Below are positions 1-6,272 of a stretch of 19,644 nucleotides of DNA, in pieces. Under the pieces are notes generated by a model that saw nothing but the letters and a program-made list of their open reading frames with translations, made no database searches and was not told where the DNA came from. The stretch is taken from positions 1 to 19,644 of the forward strand of contig WLMD01000016.1 in assembly GCA_009700405.1 (NCBI GenBank), in the 5' to 3' direction. Position 1 is the first letter of the stretch; each line of letters opens with the position of its first letter. The position numbers and the translations under genes were made by a program. The DNA comes from Actinomycetota bacterium (GTDB lineage Bacteria; Actinomycetota; Actinomycetes; Nanopelagicales; Nanopelagicaceae).

Positions 1-711
1 TGATTCAAACTCTCCGAATTGTTCGAGAATTTGTTCTGATGTCCAACCAAGTGCCTTAAGGAAAACAGTCACTGATTGCTTACGCTTGCGGTCGATACGA
101 ACACCAACAAGATCCTTCTTATCAACTTCAAATTCCAACCAAGCACCACGGCCTGGAATGATCTTTGATGTAAAGACATCTTTGTCAGAAGTCTTTTCGA
201 TGTTGCGTTCGAAGTACACACCAGGTGAGCGAACCAACTGAGAAACAACAACACGCTCGGTGCCGTTGATCACGAAAGTTCCGCGCTTTGTCATCACAGG
301 GAAATCGCCCATAAAGACGGTCTGTGACTTAATTTCACCGGTGATGTTGTTGGTGAATTCAGCAGTTACGAAGAGAGGTTGCGAGTAAGTCATATCTCGC
401 TCTTTGCAATCTTCGATGGAATATTTAGGTGGCTCAAAACGGTGATCTCTAAATGAGAGGCTCATCGTTCCTTGGAAATCTTCGATCGGTGAAATCTCTT
501 CGAAGATTTCTTCCAATCCAGATTGCTGAGGGAGCTCGCCACGGCTGGTGGCTGCAGCTTGCGCTAAACGCTCGCGCCAGATGTCGTTACCCAACAACCA
601 ATCAACACTCTCAATTTGGAGTGCGAGAAGGTTAGGAACTTCAAGAGGTTCGCGAATTTTTGCGAAAGAAATACGGCGTGGGGCAACAGATTTGGTTTTT
701 GACGCGGCCAA
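1..711 (-). CDS. rpoB: DNA-directed RNA polymerase subunit beta, N-terminal part (cut by window edge)
   Basis: This is the first 237 codons of the RNA polymerase beta subunit; the gene continues beyond base 1. The translation opens MAASKTKSVAPRRISFAKIR and continues EPLEVPNLLALQIESVDWLL, the usual actinobacterial RpoB N-terminus. Further in it has the conserved stretches FRDHRFEPPKYSIEDCKERD, GDFPVMTKRGTFVINGTERV and QLVRSPGVYFE, which belong to the protrusion and lobe regions. The rifampicin-binding region is not in the window. The start is a TTG at 709-711, chosen because it gives the family N-terminus and has GGAAGGA about six bases upstream. In most actinobacteria rpoB follows rplL closely; here two unrelated genes intervene, so rpoB probably has its own promoter in the gap upstream. 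Identity is secure; the TTG start is likely. Confidence 0.96.
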   Translation of the reverse strand, partial: MAASKTKSVAPRRISFAKIREPLEVPNLLALQIESVDWLLGNDIWRERLAQAAATSRGELPQQSGLEEIFEEISPIEDFQGTMSLSFRDHRFEPPKYSIEDCKERDMTYSQPLFVTAEFTNNITGEIKSQTVFMGDFPVMTKRGTFVINGTERVVVSQLVRSPGVYFERNIEKTSDKDVFTSKIIPGRGAWLEFEVDKKDLVGVRIDRKRKQSVTVFLKALGWTSEQILEQFGEFES

Positions 712-839
712 GAGGTGTCCTTCCGAACTATTTTTGGTGACGCACGGACAAAGGTCTCAGCCGCTATATGCATTGACCTCATGGAATTTATGCGAAGGGG
801 AAGGATATCCCGCCTGGGCCCGCCGTGTCCAACCGAAAG

Positions 840-869
840 CTTGTACCACACCGACCCCTACTGTGTCAG
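840..869 (-). promoter_or_regulatory. candidate rpoB promoter in the 712-938 leader
   Basis: The 227 bases between rpoB and the upstream secreted-protein gene hold no convincing ORF. On the minus strand CTGACA (864-869) lies 18 bases from TACAAG (840-845), a plausible sigma-70/SigA-type -35/-10 pair. It would give an untranslated leader of roughly 120 nt before the TTG start. A second weaker pair, TTGGAC at 827-832 with GATATC 17 bases on, is also possible. This is a by-eye motif match only. Confidence 0.35.
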
Positions 870-938
870 GGTTTTCGAGAGATCCTGCGGAGAACGAAAT
901 CTCCTACTTTGAGCGTATATGAAGGGTTATCCCTATAT

Positions 939-1943
939 CTAGGGTTTATAGCCGATCGCGTTTACGTAGTCACTCTCTGGGGCGCTGCCAACAAAGTTTC
1001 CGTTCCAGGAACCGTCAGTCACGCAGGGAGATGCATCCCTGGACTCTTTACTAATAATGGTCGATTCGGGGGTAAATCCTTTAGCCGCCCAAAGAGAGGC
1101 AACGGAAGGAGTGAAATGTTTGAAAATTGATTCAAAACTCGATGTTTTCAAGGATGGATTATAGAGAGCCACATCGAAAACGCTTGATGCGTTTGCTCCC
1201 GTTGGTGTACCGCCCGCATTCTTTTCAGCGGCTGCGGCTGCGGCGTTATTTGCAGGTGCAGCGATAACTGCGTCGCCAGCCTTAACTTTACTTCCATCAG
1301 CAATAAGTGGATCAACATGCATAAACTCAAAAACCCATCCATCAGGTGATGTAATTAAAACAGCTATACCCATCGTGTACCCGGCTGTTGAATATGAAAG
1401 TAAGCCATCAAATGGCGCATACCCTTTAACAATCCTGGATGGGGCAGGCGGTAGATCGATAATCACATAGTGCTTCATCGAACGTTTACTCTCTATCGAA
1501 TTATCACTTGCACTTGTCTTTGCCAAAACACCTGGTGAATAGTCATGGCCCACGCAACTGCGAAACTTACTCAACCGTACGACATGATCTAGATCTACAG
1601 GGTTTGCAACAACAAAATTCCCCATCGGAACCGATTTGTTTGGATCAACTTTGTTTGGATCAACTTTGTTTGGATCAACTTTGTTTGGATCAACTTTGTT
1701 TGTTGTCCCATTAGTTGTACTCAATGGCTTAGCCATAGAACTCTTGGAAAGAACCCACACTAATTTCTTGTTCTTCTTATCGCACATCAACAACTTGCCG
1801 GAAACCTTTGTAGTTGCTCCGGGTTTAGAGCAGACACCTCCTAGTTTTGCTGCAGCAAACGCCTGAGAAGTTAAGGAAAGGGAAGATCCAGCGACCAAGA
1901 TTGTCATCGCCACGAACGATGTAACTCTCCTTGATGATTTCAT
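939..1943 (-). CDS. secreted protein with tandem NKVDP repeats and a degenerate M23-like (lysostaphin-type) domain
   Basis: This is a 334-residue exported protein of unknown function. It has a Sec signal peptide (basic MKSSRR, hydrophobic core to about residue 24, likely cleavage after AFA at about 30). Next is a small module with Cys38 and Cys54 (GGVCSKPG...LLMCDKK), then four identical NKVDP repeats (about 82-101). Residues 128-265 resemble the beta-barrel of M23 metallopeptidases: SCVGHDYSPG, a GYAPFDGLLSYS strand, YTMGIAVLITSPDGWVFEFM and the HVDPLIADGSKVKAGDAVI element. The zinc ligands look incomplete. The usual HxH near the end is replaced by SSVFDVAL, and only H209 remains of the other conserved His sites, so a catalytic role is doubtful; it may bind cell-wall peptides or glycans. 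No Shine-Dalgarno is visible; a TAGAGT hexamer lies six bases before ATG. The location between rplL and rpoB is atypical. The M23 resemblance is inference from strand and loop pattern. Confidence 0.75.
   Translation of the reverse strand: MKSSRRVTSFVAMTILVAGSSLSLTSQAFAAAKLGGVCSKPGATTKVSGKLLMCDKKNKKLVWVLSKSSMAKPLSTTNGTTNKVDPNKVDPNKVDPNKVDPNKSVPMGNFVVANPVDLDHVVRLSKFRSCVGHDYSPGVLAKTSASDNSIESKRSMKHYVIIDLPPAPSRIVKGYAPFDGLLSYSTAGYTMGIAVLITSPDGWVFEFMHVDPLIADGSKVKAGDAVIAAPANNAAAAAAEKNAGGTPTGANASSVFDVALYNPSLKTSSFESIFKHFTPSVASLWAAKGFTPESTIISKESRDASPCVTDGSWNGNFVGSAPESDYVNAIGYKP
1635..1694. repeat. perfect 15-bp tandem repeat, 4 copies, in frame
   Basis: The unit tttgtttggatcaac occurs four times without a mismatch (1635-1649, 1650-1664, 1665-1679, 1680-1694), followed by a partial fifth copy (tttgttt, 1695-1701). 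On the minus strand it encodes NKVDP units in the linker of the secreted protein. A 15-bp unit keeps the frame, so copy-number change would alter only linker length. Identity at synonymous positions indicates recent slippage or homogenisation. Confidence 0.95.
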
Positions 1944-1949
1944 TTAGAA

Positions 1950-1955
1950 ACTCTA
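1950..1955 (-). promoter_or_regulatory. candidate -10 element for leaderless transcription of the secreted-protein gene
   Basis: Minus-strand TAGAGT ends six bases before the ATG at 1943, which would place the transcription start at or next to the A of ATG. No ribosome binding site is visible between them. A -35-like CTGTTT lies about 16 bases upstream. A consensus TTGACA at 2018-2023 on the same strand lacks a good -10 at the right spacing. Confidence 0.4.
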
Positions 1956-2034
1956 ACTATTGCCTGCCTAGAAACAGCGGGGCTAGTCCTCAATTTCGAT
2001 TCACTCAAGAAACATATTGTCAAAAATTCTTTTA

Positions 2035-2421
2035 CTACTTTGAAGTATCTCGTCTCACGCTTGAGATCCAGAATGCATATGCGACAATCGCTGCAGTAAA
2101 GCCGTTCCAACGCTCGTTCTGACTACGAGAAATCATATTTACGAAGGTGCTCACAAGCCCCATGAGGAAGAAGGCTTTAGGCAACCAGGTTGGCTTGATT
2201 GCATACCCCTGCCAGATCTGAACCAAGGTGACCGCTTGGAGAATCAAGATCATCGTCGTTCCCAAATATGTCACTCTAATTCCCACAGGGAAACTCGTGA
2301 ATTGACCACCGGCGGCCCGGGTCAATGCAAATGATGAATTGAAGACCACTGAGATAACAATGAATATATTCCAGAGAGTTGCCATACCAACGAGAATTTT
2401 TAACCACAGTGACGTTTTCAT
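2035..2421 (-). CDS. small integral membrane protein, unknown function
   Basis: This is a 128-residue hydrophobic protein with about four predicted membrane segments: residues about 7-29 (LKILVGMATLWNIFIVIS), 48-68 (GIRVTYLGTTMILILQ), 80-97 (KAFFLMGLVSTFVNM) and 107-121 (GFTAAIVAYAFW). It ends in a basic tail, SSVRRDTSK. I recognise no catalytic motif or named family. It sits just downstream of the strong rplL terminator and has its own promoter-like sequence, so it is probably transcribed separately from the ribosomal operon. The ATG at 2421 has no Shine-Dalgarno, consistent with a leaderless mRNA. It is followed after about 90 bases by the secreted-protein gene on the same strand; whether the two work together is unknown. 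Confidence 0.7.
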   Translation of the reverse strand: MKTSLWLKILVGMATLWNIFIVISVVFNSSFALTRAAGGQFTSFPVGIRVTYLGTTMILILQAVTLVQIWQGYAIKPTWLPKAFFLMGLVSTFVNMISRSQNERWNGFTAAIVAYAFWISSVRRDTSK

Positions 2422-2427
2422 ATGAGC

Positions 2428-2456
2428 ATTATTTATCGGCGCACATTCAAAAACAA
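2428..2456 (-). promoter_or_regulatory. candidate leaderless promoter of the small membrane protein gene
   Basis: On the minus strand TTGTTT (2451-2456) is separated by exactly 17 bases from AATAAT (2428-2433), which ends six bases before the ATG at 2421. That spacing would start the transcript at the initiation codon. It lies immediately after the rplL terminator, as expected for a new transcription unit. Confidence 0.5.
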
Positions 2457-2474
2457 GTTTAAATAAAAAGATAA

Positions 2475-2516
2475 ATACGAAAGACCCCCAGCCATAAGGC
2501 CGAGGGTCTTTCGTGT
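2475..2516 (-). terminator. strong intrinsic terminator after rplL
   Basis: The minus-strand RNA forms an almost perfect hairpin: ACGAAAGACCC with GGGTCTTTCGT, continued by TCGGCC with GGCTGG (two G-U pairs), around a TTAT loop. A U-rich run follows (TTTATCTTTTTATTT, bases 2474-2460). The stem reaches about 17 base pairs, longer than needed. It ends the secE-rplL transcription region and separates it from the two accessory genes and rpoB. Confidence 0.9.
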
Positions 2517-2523
2517 AAAGAAA

Positions 2524-2904
2524 TTACTTAACAGAAACAGTTGCGCCGGCTGCTTCAAGAGCTGCCTTTGCCTTATCCACTGCATCTTTTGAAGCCTTCT
2601 CGAGCAAGGTTGCTGGGCAAGCATCAACAAGGTCCTTAGCTTCTTTCAAGCCAAGTGTTGAGTTGAGGTTACGTACTTCCTTGATCACAGCAATCTTCTG
2701 TGAGCCAGCTGATTCAAGAATAAGTGTGAACTCATCTTGTGCTTCTGCTGCTGGTGCTGCTGATCCTCCGCCACCTGCTGCGGCAACTGGTGCTGCAGCG
2801 GTAACATCAAATTCAGTCTCAAATGACTTAACGAAGTCAGAGAGTTCTACAAGTGTCATTTCCTTGAACTGACCCAATAGGTCTTCAGTGCTGAGCTTTG
2901 CCAT
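2524..2904 (-). CDS. rplL: 50S ribosomal protein L7/L12
   Basis: This 126-residue protein matches L7/L12 along its length. The N-terminal dimerisation helix (MAKLSTEDLLGQFKEMTLVE) is followed by an Ala/Gly-rich hinge (about residues 34-52). The C-terminal factor-binding domain contains KIAVIKEVRNLNSTLGLKEA and KDLVDACPATLLEKAS. It forms the ribosomal stalk that recruits translation GTPases, anchored by L10. The usual Gly after DLVD (DLVDGAP) is Cys here. AAGGAA precedes the ATG and overlaps the end of rplJ; only three bases separate the genes, so the two are translated together. A strong terminator follows. Confidence 0.98.
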   Translation of the reverse strand: MAKLSTEDLLGQFKEMTLVELSDFVKSFETEFDVTAAAPVAAAGGGGSAAPAAEAQDEFTLILESAGSQKIAVIKEVRNLNSTLGLKEAKDLVDACPATLLEKASKDAVDKAKAALEAAGATVSVK

Positions 2905-2907
2905 GAT

Positions 2908-3573
2908 TTATTCCTTTTCTTCGACTGTAGCGTCTGTAGCGTCTACTTGGGTTAGAACTTCTTCGGTAACAACTGGTGCTGCTTCTTCAACAACTGCATC
3001 AACAGCAGGTGCATCGTCAACAACTGGTGCTGCTTCAACAGCAGCTTCTGCAACTACTTCAGCAACTGGAGCAACTGGTGCTCCTGGTGCTCCTGCTTCC
3101 ATCTTGATGCGAAGTGCGTCAAATACGCGAGCGGCCTTAGCAAGCGATCCCTTCATTGCACCAGCAAGCTTTGCCAAGAGAACCTCACGGGACTCTAGGT
3201 CTGCGATGGTGAAGAATTCTGCTGCTGTAATTGCCTTGCCATCAAAAATTCCGCCCTTGATTACAAGTAGTGGATTTTCTTTAGCGAAATCGCGCAAGCT
3301 CTTGGCGGCCACGAATGGATCGCCTTTGATGAATGCCAATGCAGATGGGCCAACGAGAAGTTCTGAAGGAACGTCTACGCCTGCTTCTTTTGCTGCAATT
3401 TTGGTGAGAGTGTTCTTTACAACTGCGTACTTGGTTGTTGAACCAAGGCTGCGACGAAGTTGCTTCATCGATGTCACGGAAAGACCGCGATAATCGGTGA
3501 GAACAGTTGCGGTGGCAGTGCGGAAATCATCCGCAATTTCTGCAACTGCTGCTTCTTTATCTGGGCGAGCCAT
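2908..3573 (-). CDS. rplJ: 50S ribosomal protein L10 with long acidic Ala/Val-rich tail
   Basis: L10 is the stalk base that binds 23S rRNA and carries L7/L12 dimers. The start used is the ATG at 3573 (MARPDKEAAVAEI), which has AGGTG six bases upstream and gives the usual actinobacterial N-terminus. A GTG three codons earlier (3582) is inside that Shine-Dalgarno and is unlikely. Conserved parts are TATVLTDYRGLSVTSMKQLR, YAVVKNTLTKIAAKEAG and SALAFIKGDPFVAAKSL. The body ends near residue 165. It is followed by about 55 residues rich in Ala, Val and Glu (APGAPVAPVAEVVAEAAVEA and onward to the C-terminal EEKE), which most L10 proteins lack. The gene is preceded by a structured leader. Confidence 0.97.
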   Translation of the reverse strand: MARPDKEAAVAEIADDFRTATATVLTDYRGLSVTSMKQLRRSLGSTTKYAVVKNTLTKIAAKEAGVDVPSELLVGPSALAFIKGDPFVAAKSLRDFAKENPLLVIKGGIFDGKAITAAEFFTIADLESREVLLAKLAGAMKGSLAKAARVFDALRIKMEAGAPGAPVAPVAEVVAEAAVEAAPVVDDAPAVDAVVEEAAPVVTEEVLTQVDATDATVEEKE

Positions 3574-3582
3574 TCGGTTCAC

Positions 3583-3790
3583 CTTTCTTTATGCATAAGT
3601 GGTGATTGGTGGTGAAGGCCTAAAAATGAAGAAAACCCGTGACGCGTTGGCGCGCACGGGTTAATCGTGTTCACCTACGCGGGCTGACTTTCGTCATTTC
3701 GTGAACCAATCTTGCGATGTGGTTCAGACCTGCGGTCTTTGGATATGTGCCAAGGGTAAGCCGTTGGGCCTACCCCTGGCAAATTCTCGG
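3583..3790 (-). ncRNA. rplJ leader, probable L10-binding regulatory RNA
   Basis: The 208 bases between rplA and rplJ encode nothing obvious but are strongly structured on the minus strand. CCAAAGACCGCAGGTC (about 3727-3742) resembles the conserved core of actinobacterial L10 leaders as I remember it. It is followed by a hairpin, TGAACCA/TGGTTCA plus ATC/GAT closed by a GCAA tetraloop (3702-3726). GTTCAC in that hairpin can pair instead with GTGAAC (3669-3674), just before the terminator-like hairpin. This gives two mutually exclusive folds. In known systems the L10-(L7/L12) complex binds such leaders to repress its own synthesis. The leader identity rests on position and motif, not on a covariance search. 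Confidence 0.65.
3620..3662 (-). terminator. terminator or attenuator hairpin upstream of rplJ
   Basis: The minus-strand RNA pairs AACCCGTG with CACGGGTT (3655-3662 with 3634-3641). It continues with CGCG/CGCG around a CCAA loop and one bulged base (3642). TTTCTTCATTTTTA follows (3633-3620). Placed about 50 bases before the rplJ start, it could end rplKA transcripts or act as a regulated attenuator for rplJL; the alternative pairing in the leader favours the second. Confidence 0.75.
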
Positions 3791-4498
3791 TTATTCGCCT
3801 GAGGATGACTCGCGAATCATGTTTGGATCTACGCCAATTCCAGGTCCCATCGTGGTGGAGATGGTTGCTTTCTTGATGAAGCGACCCTTTGATGAAGATG
3901 GCTTTGAACGGTGAACTTCATCCAACGCTGCTGCATAGTTATCTGCAAGCTGGGCGGCGGTGAAGGAAACTTTGCCGATGATGAAGTGAAGGTTGGAATT
4001 CTTATCAACGCGGAATTCAATCTTTCCGCCCTTGATATCTGTAACAGCCTTTGCAACATCGGTTGTAACTGTTCCGGTCTTTGGGTTTGGCATAAGACCG
4101 CGTGGTCCAAGTACCTTTCCAAGGCGACCGACTTTACCCATCAAATCTGGTGTCGAAACAACTGCGTCGTAATCAAGACGACCCTTTGACACTTCGTCGA
4201 TCAAATCATCAGAACCAACAATGTCGGCACCTGCTGCGCGTGCTTCTTCTGCGCGCTCGCCACCTGCGAATACCAAAACGCGAACAGTCTTACCTGTTCC
4301 ATGTGGCAAGTTCACAGTTGAGCGAATTGCTTGATCAGCTTTCTTTGGATCCACGCCAAGACATAGAGCAACTTCAACAGTTGCATCGTATTTAGTGGTG
4401 GAAGTTTCCTTAGCCAAGGTAACTGCTTCTAGTGGTGAGTACAGGTGATCAATCTTTACCTTCTCAGCCGCTGCATTGTATTTCTTACTGCGCTTCAT
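3791..4498 (-). CDS. rplA: 50S ribosomal protein L1
   Basis: This 235-residue protein is full length for L1, which binds 23S rRNA at the E-site stalk and usually represses its own operon. Visible family sequence includes MKRSKKYNAAAEKVK, the two-domain core with VNLPHGTGKTVRVLVFAGGE, LMGKVGRLGKVLGPRGLMPN and PKTGTVTTDVAKAV (the RNA-binding signature), and TISTTMGPGIGVDPN near the end. GGGGAA lies seven bases before the ATG. rplK is 107 bases upstream, and that gap holds a stable hairpin. Confidence 0.98.
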   Translation of the reverse strand: MKRSKKYNAAAEKVKIDHLYSPLEAVTLAKETSTTKYDATVEVALCLGVDPKKADQAIRSTVNLPHGTGKTVRVLVFAGGERAEEARAAGADIVGSDDLIDEVSKGRLDYDAVVSTPDLMGKVGRLGKVLGPRGLMPNPKTGTVTTDVAKAVTDIKGGKIEFRVDKNSNLHFIIGKVSFTAAQLADNYAAALDEVHRSKPSSSKGRFIKKATISTTMGPGIGVDPNMIRESSSGE

Positions 4499-4575
4499 TT
4501 CGTTCCCCTATATCTTTTTGTGAATCTTTTTGTAAAGGAGTTGTGGTTAGTCGAACCAGCGAGGTTCTCCCACAT

Positions 4576-4597
4576 CTGCCGACCGGATGGCCGACAG
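4576..4597 (-). promoter_or_regulatory. stable hairpin in the rplK-rplA gap
   Basis: Within the 107-base gap between rplK and rplA the minus-strand RNA can form a nine-pair stem, CTGTCGGCC with GGTCGGCAG, around ATCC; no U-run follows, so it is not an intrinsic terminator. It is followed by GTGGGAGAACC and a second complementary segment (GTGG...CCAC). L1 autoregulation often uses RNA structures near rplK/rplA, so a regulatory site or an RNA-processing site is possible. The gap also carries a near-direct repeat (TTTTGTGAATCTTTTTGTAAA on plus, about 4516-4536). Confidence 0.4.
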
Positions 4598-4605
4598 AAA
4601 AGTAA

Positions 4606-5037
4606 TTAGTCGGTGACTGTGATTCCCATTGAACGAGCAGTTCCTGCAATGATCAAGCTGGCTGCATCAATGTCATTGGCATTGAGGTCTTCCATCTTTG
4701 TCTTTGCAATCTCTTGCACCTGAGCTTTGGTAATCGATGCAACCTTTGTCTTGTGAGGAACAGCTGAGCCCTTATCGACTCCGGCAGCCTTCAAGATCAA
4801 ACGTGATGCAGGTGGTGTCTTGGTTACAAAAGTAAACGAGCGATCTTCATAGACAGAAATCTCAACAGGGATGATCTGTCCCTTTTGTGATTCAGTCGCG
4901 GCGTTATATGCCTTGACGAATTCCATGATGTTTACGCCATGCTGACCAAGGGCAGGACCCACTGGTGGTGCAGGTGTTGCAGCTCCAGCTTGGATCTGCA
5001 ACTTGATCATCGCGGTGATCTTCTTCTTCGGGGCCAT
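4606..5037 (-). CDS. rplK: 50S ribosomal protein L11
   Basis: This 143-residue protein is a standard-length L11, which binds the GTPase-associated centre of 23S rRNA. It opens MAPKKKITAMIKLQIQAGAA and contains the family motif PAPPVGPALGQHGVNIMEFV, then FTFVTKTPPASRLILKAAGV in the linker region. The C-terminal RNA-binding helix ends DIDAASLIIAGTARSMGITV. AGGAAA lies about six bases before the ATG. It starts 31 bases after nusG, in the usual order. Confidence 0.98.
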   Translation of the reverse strand: MAPKKKITAMIKLQIQAGAATPAPPVGPALGQHGVNIMEFVKAYNAATESQKGQIIPVEISVYEDRSFTFVTKTPPASRLILKAAGVDKGSAVPHKTKVASITKAQVQEIAKTKMEDLNANDIDAASLIIAGTARSMGITVTD

Positions 5038-5068
5038 GATGGTTTCCTTTTTCTTTTCTCGGCTTGGA

Positions 5069-5794
5069 TTAAATCTTTTGGACTTGGTGGAAAGAGAGCT
5101 CTACTGGTGTTTCGCGACCAAAGATTGAAACCAATACCTTGAGCTTTGCCTGCTCTGGCATGATTTCGCTGATTGATGCTGGAAGCGTTGCGAATGGGCC
5201 ATCCATAACAGTGACTGATTCCCCAACTTCGAAATCAACAACGCGGATATCTGGCTTATCGGACTTCTTGACCGGACGTGGTGCAAGAATCTTTTCAACT
5301 TCATCGAAAGTCAACGGACTTGGATGATGGGCGTTTCCAACGAATCCTGTAACTCCAGGAGTGTTACGAACAGCCGACCATGATTCATCTGTGAGCTCTA
5401 AACGAACAAGAACATAACCAGGGTAGATGTTGCGCTTAACCATCTTGCGTTGGCCGTTCTTGATTTCCATAACTTCTTCTTCAGGAACTTCGATCTGAAA
5501 AATAAAATCTTCCATGTTCAACGAAGCGATACGTTGGTGAAGGTTAGCCATAACCTTCTTTTCGTATCCTGCATATGAGTGGACTACGAACCAATCACCA
5601 GGCGCGTTACGAAGTGCCTGACGAAATTCTGCATTCGGATCATCGAGTTCTTCGTCTGATTCTGAATCGGCAGATACAGGTTCAGAGATTTCAACAATCT
5701 CTTCGACCTCTTCGACCGTTTCCACCGGCGACTCATCAACCGCGTTCGCTGCGAGCGCGGCCTCAAAGGCGTCAGGCTTAATTTCCTCAGACAT
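5069..5794 (-). CDS. nusG: transcription termination/antitermination factor NusG
   Basis: This 241-residue NusG binds the RNA polymerase clamp and couples it to Rho or the ribosome. An acidic extension of about 60 residues (rich in Glu, Asp and Val) precedes the NGN domain, as in other actinobacteria. The NGN domain starts GDWFVVHSYAGYEKKVMANL and includes RNIYPGYVLVRLELTDESW and NTPGVTGFVGN. The C-terminal KOW domain begins near VGESVTVMDGPFATLPASIS and ends GRETPVELSFHQVQKI. AAGGAAG four bases before the ATG overlaps the secE stop region; the gap is nine bases. Confidence 0.98.
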   Translation of the reverse strand: MSEEIKPDAFEAALAANAVDESPVETVEEVEEIVEISEPVSADSESDEELDDPNAEFRQALRNAPGDWFVVHSYAGYEKKVMANLHQRIASLNMEDFIFQIEVPEEEVMEIKNGQRKMVKRNIYPGYVLVRLELTDESWSAVRNTPGVTGFVGNAHHPSPLTFDEVEKILAPRPVKKSDKPDIRVVDFEVGESVTVMDGPFATLPASISEIMPEQAKLKVLVSIFGRETPVELSFHQVQKI

Positions 5795-5803
5795 GTATCT
5801 TCC

Positions 5804-6031
5804 TTATCCAAAAACCAAAAAGACGATCTTCGTTAATGCAAGATCGAGCAGGGAAACAACAGCAATGATGAAAGTCACGAAAACCAAAACAACGGATGTG
5901 TATGTGGTCAACTGCTTGCGCGTTGGCCAAACCACTTTGCGAAGTTCTGAAACTACCTGGCGATAGAACAGGCCAATGCGTGCGATGAGACCTAGTTTCT
6001 TCTCATCACTTGATGCAACAGCATCAGTCAT
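5804..6031 (-). CDS. secE: preprotein translocase subunit SecE
   Basis: This 75-residue protein has the SecE layout: a short charged N-terminus, an amphipathic helix (residues about 24-43: FYRQVVSELRKVVWPTRKQL) that lies on the membrane, and one transmembrane helix (about 47-70). The WPTRKQL motif is diagnostic. SecE clamps SecY in the Sec channel. GGAAGG lies seven bases before the ATG, and nusG follows nine bases after the stop. Confidence 0.97.
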   Translation of the reverse strand: MTDAVASSDEKKLGLIARIGLFYRQVVSELRKVVWPTRKQLTTYTSVVLVFVTFIIAVVSLLDLALTKIVFLVFG

Positions 6032-6082
6032 CGTGGGCCTTCCTCTCTTTAGTCTTTAGTTCTCTCATTAGGTCGAGCCTTG

Positions 6083-6156
6083 CAGGGCAGGAGGGACTTG
6101 AACCCCCAACCGCCGGTGTTGGAGACCGGAACTCTGGCCAGTTGAGCTACTGCCCT
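6083..6156 (-). tRNA. trpT: tRNA-Trp (anticodon CCA)
   Basis: The cloverleaf reads AGGGCAG acceptor, GCTC D-stem, CCGGT anticodon stem with loop CTCCAAC, and the T-arm around TTCAAGT. The 3' acceptor CTGCCCT pairs fully with the 5' end, with discriminator G. The anticodon is CCA. CCA is not encoded in full at the 3' end. Its position just upstream of secE matches the mycobacterial order. Confidence 0.97.
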
Positions 6157-6210
6157 TCGCACGATGGCATGGCAAAACCATAGGGAAAAGCAAACCCTCG
6201 TGAGCGTCGA

Positions 6211-6241
6211 AGTGTAGAGCCAAGGAGGGGCCTAGGTCTAA
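6211..6241 (-). promoter_or_regulatory. candidate promoter for tRNA-Trp and possibly secE-nusG
   Basis: Minus-strand TACACT (6211-6216) is a good -10. A TTAGAC -35-like element lies 19 bases upstream (6236-6241), slightly long spacing. It sits about 55 bases before the mature tRNA. The 116-base gap 6157-6272 must also hold the divergent promoter of the aminotransferase gene, for which I see no clear hexamers. Confidence 0.35.
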
Positions 6242-6272
6242 CTCGCTCCTGAAATACGGCAGACTTAGGGCC

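Noticed and set aside
564..851. 95-residue minus-strand ORF across the rpoB start
   Set aside because: It is another frame of the rpoB N-terminus and leader; the rpoB frame gives a clear family match.
929..950. Small CCCTA/TAGGG inverted repeat at the 3' end of the secreted-protein gene as a terminator
   Set aside because: Only five pairs, no T-run after it on the minus strand; it overlaps the stop codon and is likely chance.
1635..1701. CRISPR-like array
   Set aside because: The 15-bp units are directly adjacent without spacers and are in frame in a coding gene.
3574..3582. GTG start for rplJ at 3582
   Set aside because: The GTG lies inside the AAAGGTG ribosome site of the ATG at 3573, which gives the usual MARPDK N-terminus.
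3829..4395. Several 90-100 residue ORFs within rplA on both strands
   Set aside because: They are shadows of rplA, with odd composition and no start signals.
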